Part shown: one piece after another, positions 31,464 to 32,835 of the stretch
Position numbering within the stretch: the stretch's first letter is position 1
How the letters are laid out: every line of letters begins with the position of its first letter
DNA from: a virus
DNA length: 32,835 bases
IMG/VR virus record: IMGVR_UViG_3300027833_003644
Span: 1-32,835 of that record
Reading direction: 5' to 3' (one strand)
Notes under the pieces: generated by a model
Database searches by the model: none
The model's input: only the letters and a program-made list of their open reading frames with translations
Told to the model about the DNA's origin: nothing
Made by a program: the position numbers and the translations under genes

Positions 31464-31648
31464 GCATGTCACCAGTACCAAGGAATAAAACTACACAAGA
31501 AAATCAATTAGTACAAGAGTACTTGAATAAAGGTGGTGAAATTACACAGTGTGAAAGCGGTGCCCGTACTGAAAACATTGAGTACAAAGGCGGCTTTTAT
31601 GCAAAACGCAGAAAGAAAAAAGAAGCTGAAGAGAAAGATAAAACATAA
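31460..31648 (+). CDS. Small KGG-motif basic protein, second copy
   Basis: This 62-residue relative of the protein at 1586-1780 has VQEYLNKGGEITQCESGART (18-37), KGGFYAKRRKKKEAEEKDK at the end and one Cys. The first KGG element aligns with FLAKGGTVTKGK of the other copy; the basic tail is unique to this one. It overlaps dexA by ATGA, so it is part of the early coupled cluster. No function can be assigned; nucleic-acid contact is possible from the basic tail. Confidence 0.72.
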   Translation: MSMSPVPRNKTTQENQLVQEYLNKGGEITQCESGARTENIEYKGGFYAKRRKKKEAEEKDKT

Positions 31649-31654
31649 TTAGAA

Positions 31655-31933
31655 ATGAAAAATAGTCCTATTAATACACTACAACAACTAATGTGCATTA
31701 CAATGGAAGAGTGTGGTGAACTAACACAACGCTGTTCAAAGATGATGCGTAAGTTTAGTACAATCGACGAAGCAACAGAAGACCAACGTGTTAAACTGTT
31801 AGAAGAAGCAGGCGATGTGTTGTGTATGATTGAACTAATGGTAGAACACGGCCTCTTGACAAATGACGAATTACGTGTTAGAATAGATGTAAAGCGAGAT
31901 AAACTTAAAAAATGGAGTACGTTAATTAAATGA
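31655..31933 (+). CDS. MazG-like NTP pyrophosphohydrolase, copy 2
   Basis: This 92-residue protein is a single-domain MazG-like fold: MEECGELTQRC (17-27; E18, E19, E22) followed by LLEEAGDVLCMIEL (48-61; E51, D54), the EExxE...ExxD pattern of the superfamily. It is shorter than copy 1 and lacks its C-terminal PEGWVGPEL extension, so the two may prefer different substrates. It overlaps the clamp-loader gene by ATGA, consistent with coordinated nucleotide clean-up and replication. Confidence 0.75.
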   Translation: MKNSPINTLQQLMCITMEECGELTQRCSKMMRKFSTIDEATEDQRVKLLEEAGDVLCMIELMVEHGLLTNDELRVRIDVKRDKLKKWSTLIK

Positions 31934-32835
31934 AAGACTTATGGGTAGAAAAGTATCGTCCGAAAACAGTAGATGGCTACGTATTTCGTGATGACGCACA
32001 GCGCAACCAAGTAAACACTTGGATTAAGGAAAACACTATTCCGCATTTGCTGTTTAGTGGCAACGCTGGCATTGGTAAAACTACACTTGCTAAATTATTG
32101 TTTAACGAATTAGATCTTAATCCACTAGATATCTTAGAGATTAACGCAAGTCGAACAAACTCAGTAGATGATGTACGTGATAAGATTGTTAACTTTGTAC
32201 AAATGATTCCGTTTGGTGACTTTAAAGTTGTATTGTTAGACGAGGCAGATTACTTGTCAACAAACGCACAAGCGGCATTGCGTGGCGTGATGGAAGAGTA
32301 TCATACTACAGCAAGATTTATTTTAACATGTAACTATCCAAATAAAATTATTCCAGCACTACACAGTCGTTGTCAAGGCTTTCACATTGCTAAGATTGAT
32401 CAGACTGAGTTTACAGCAAGAGTTGCAGAGATTCTTATTACAGAAGGTGTAACTCCAGACTTAGACACACTTGACACATATGTAAAAGGTACGTATCCGG
32501 ACTTGCGTAAGTGTATCAACACAGTGCAGATGAACAGTGTAGACGGAGCACTTACAAAACCCAATGAAGGTGACACAGGCGAAACTGATTGGAAGTTGAG
32601 CATGGTGGAATTATTCAAAGCAGGTAAGATACAAGAAGCACGTAAACTATTGTGTGGCACAGTGCGTACAGAAGAAATGGAAGAAGTGTATCGTTGGTTG
32701 TATGACAACGTTGATTTGTTTCCAGATCCAGATCAAGCTGTGCTAGTTATTAAACAAGGGTTAGTAGATCACACCCTAGTAGTTGATCCTGAGATTAACT
32801 TAGCCGCGGTGCTAATCAAACTAGCGAGGTTATAA
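31930..32835 (+). CDS. 44: Sliding-clamp loader large subunit (gp44-like)
   Basis: This 301-residue AAA+ ATPase loads the sliding clamp (gp45) onto DNA for the phage polymerase. Visible motifs are WVEKYRPKTVDGYV at the N-terminus, Walker A GNAGIGKT (44-51), Walker B VVLLDEAD (100-107), sensor 1 FILTCNYPNK (130-139) and the SRC motif (146-148) that contacts the neighbouring subunit's ATP. Length is close to T4 gp44 (319 aa). The stop TAA ends exactly at the last base of the window, so the gene is complete. The usual partners gp62 and gp45 are not in the window. Confidence 0.92.
   Translation: MKDLWVEKYRPKTVDGYVFRDDAQRNQVNTWIKENTIPHLLFSGNAGIGKTTLAKLLFNELDLNPLDILEINASRTNSVDDVRDKIVNFVQMIPFGDFKVVLLDEADYLSTNAQAALRGVMEEYHTTARFILTCNYPNKIIPALHSRCQGFHIAKIDQTEFTARVAEILITEGVTPDLDTLDTYVKGTYPDLRKCINTVQMNSVDGALTKPNEGDTGETDWKLSMVELFKAGKIQEARKLLCGTVRTEEMEEVYRWLYDNVDLFPDPDQAVLVIKQGLVDHTLVVDPEINLAAVLIKLARL

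Noticed and set aside
1-32835. CRISPR array, integrase, IS element or rho-independent terminator
   Set aside because: I found no repeat-spacer array, transposase or recombinase motif, and no convincing GC hairpin with a T run; gaps between genes are too short for most.

Overview
This window is a stretch of a T4-like (contractile-tailed) bacteriophage genome, most like the marine T4-type phages known from cyanobacteria and SAR11. The evidence is a sliding-clamp-loader ATPase (gp44 type), a DexA-type exonuclease with the T4 STIEWW motif, an ATP-dependent DNA ligase, a GroES/gp31-like co-chaperonin, T4-style late promoters (GATAAATAC and variants), and a long block of modular tail-fibre or baseplate proteins. 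The DNA is AT-rich and densely packed: no gene-free stretch exceeds about 150 bases, and many genes are joined by ATGA or TAATG overlaps. I see no photosynthesis genes, integrase, CRISPR array or insertion sequence, so the exact host is open.

Layout. (1) 1-3552: small ORF, DNA ligase, small KGG-motif protein, a cupin-like protein and two tandem 2OG-Fe(II) oxygenase paralogues. (2) 3556-4921: a sigma70-like promoter and a conserved-looking 435-aa protein of unknown function. (3) 4920-6855: late promoters, a fibre-like protein and two coupled membrane proteins. (4) 6864-9249: a possible surface or metabolite modification cassette, with a sialyltransferase-like Rossmann protein, a PTPS/QueD-like protein with an altered metal site, a DxD glycosyltransferase and a GNAT-like acetyltransferase. 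(5) 9242-10702: a second sigma70-like promoter, a UvdE-type UV-damage endonuclease and a small coiled-coil gene whose late promoter lies inside uvdE. (6) 10686-11258: the only minus-strand island, with a SAP-like basic protein and a zinc-ribbon protein. (7) 11294-27459: an IscA-like Fe-S protein followed by a 2,980-residue fibre protein and five more structural or adhesin proteins; most transcription units begin with a GATAAATA late promoter. (8) 27461-30779: small proteins, a stand-alone fragment resembling the palm entry of DNA polymerase III alpha, GroES-like, MazG-like, and two SGNH-hydrolase paralogues. (9) 30788-32835: a consensus sigma70 promoter, tRNA-Arg(ACG), dexA, a small KGG protein, a second MazG-like protein and gp44.

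Two promoter classes are readable by eye. Three sigma70-type promoters with exact 17-bp spacers precede probable early genes (unknown 435-aa protein, uvdE, tRNA/dexA). Seven late-type boxes precede mainly structural genes. In this reading, early genes supply DNA metabolism and repair (ligase, clamp loader, DexA, UvdE, MazG nucleotide clean-up, tRNA). Late genes supply tail fibres and adhesins plus the IscA-like protein. Paralogue pairs (oxygenases, SGNH hydrolases, MazG, KGG proteins, fibre N-termini) recur throughout. All assignments are from reading motifs by eye; no database search was run.
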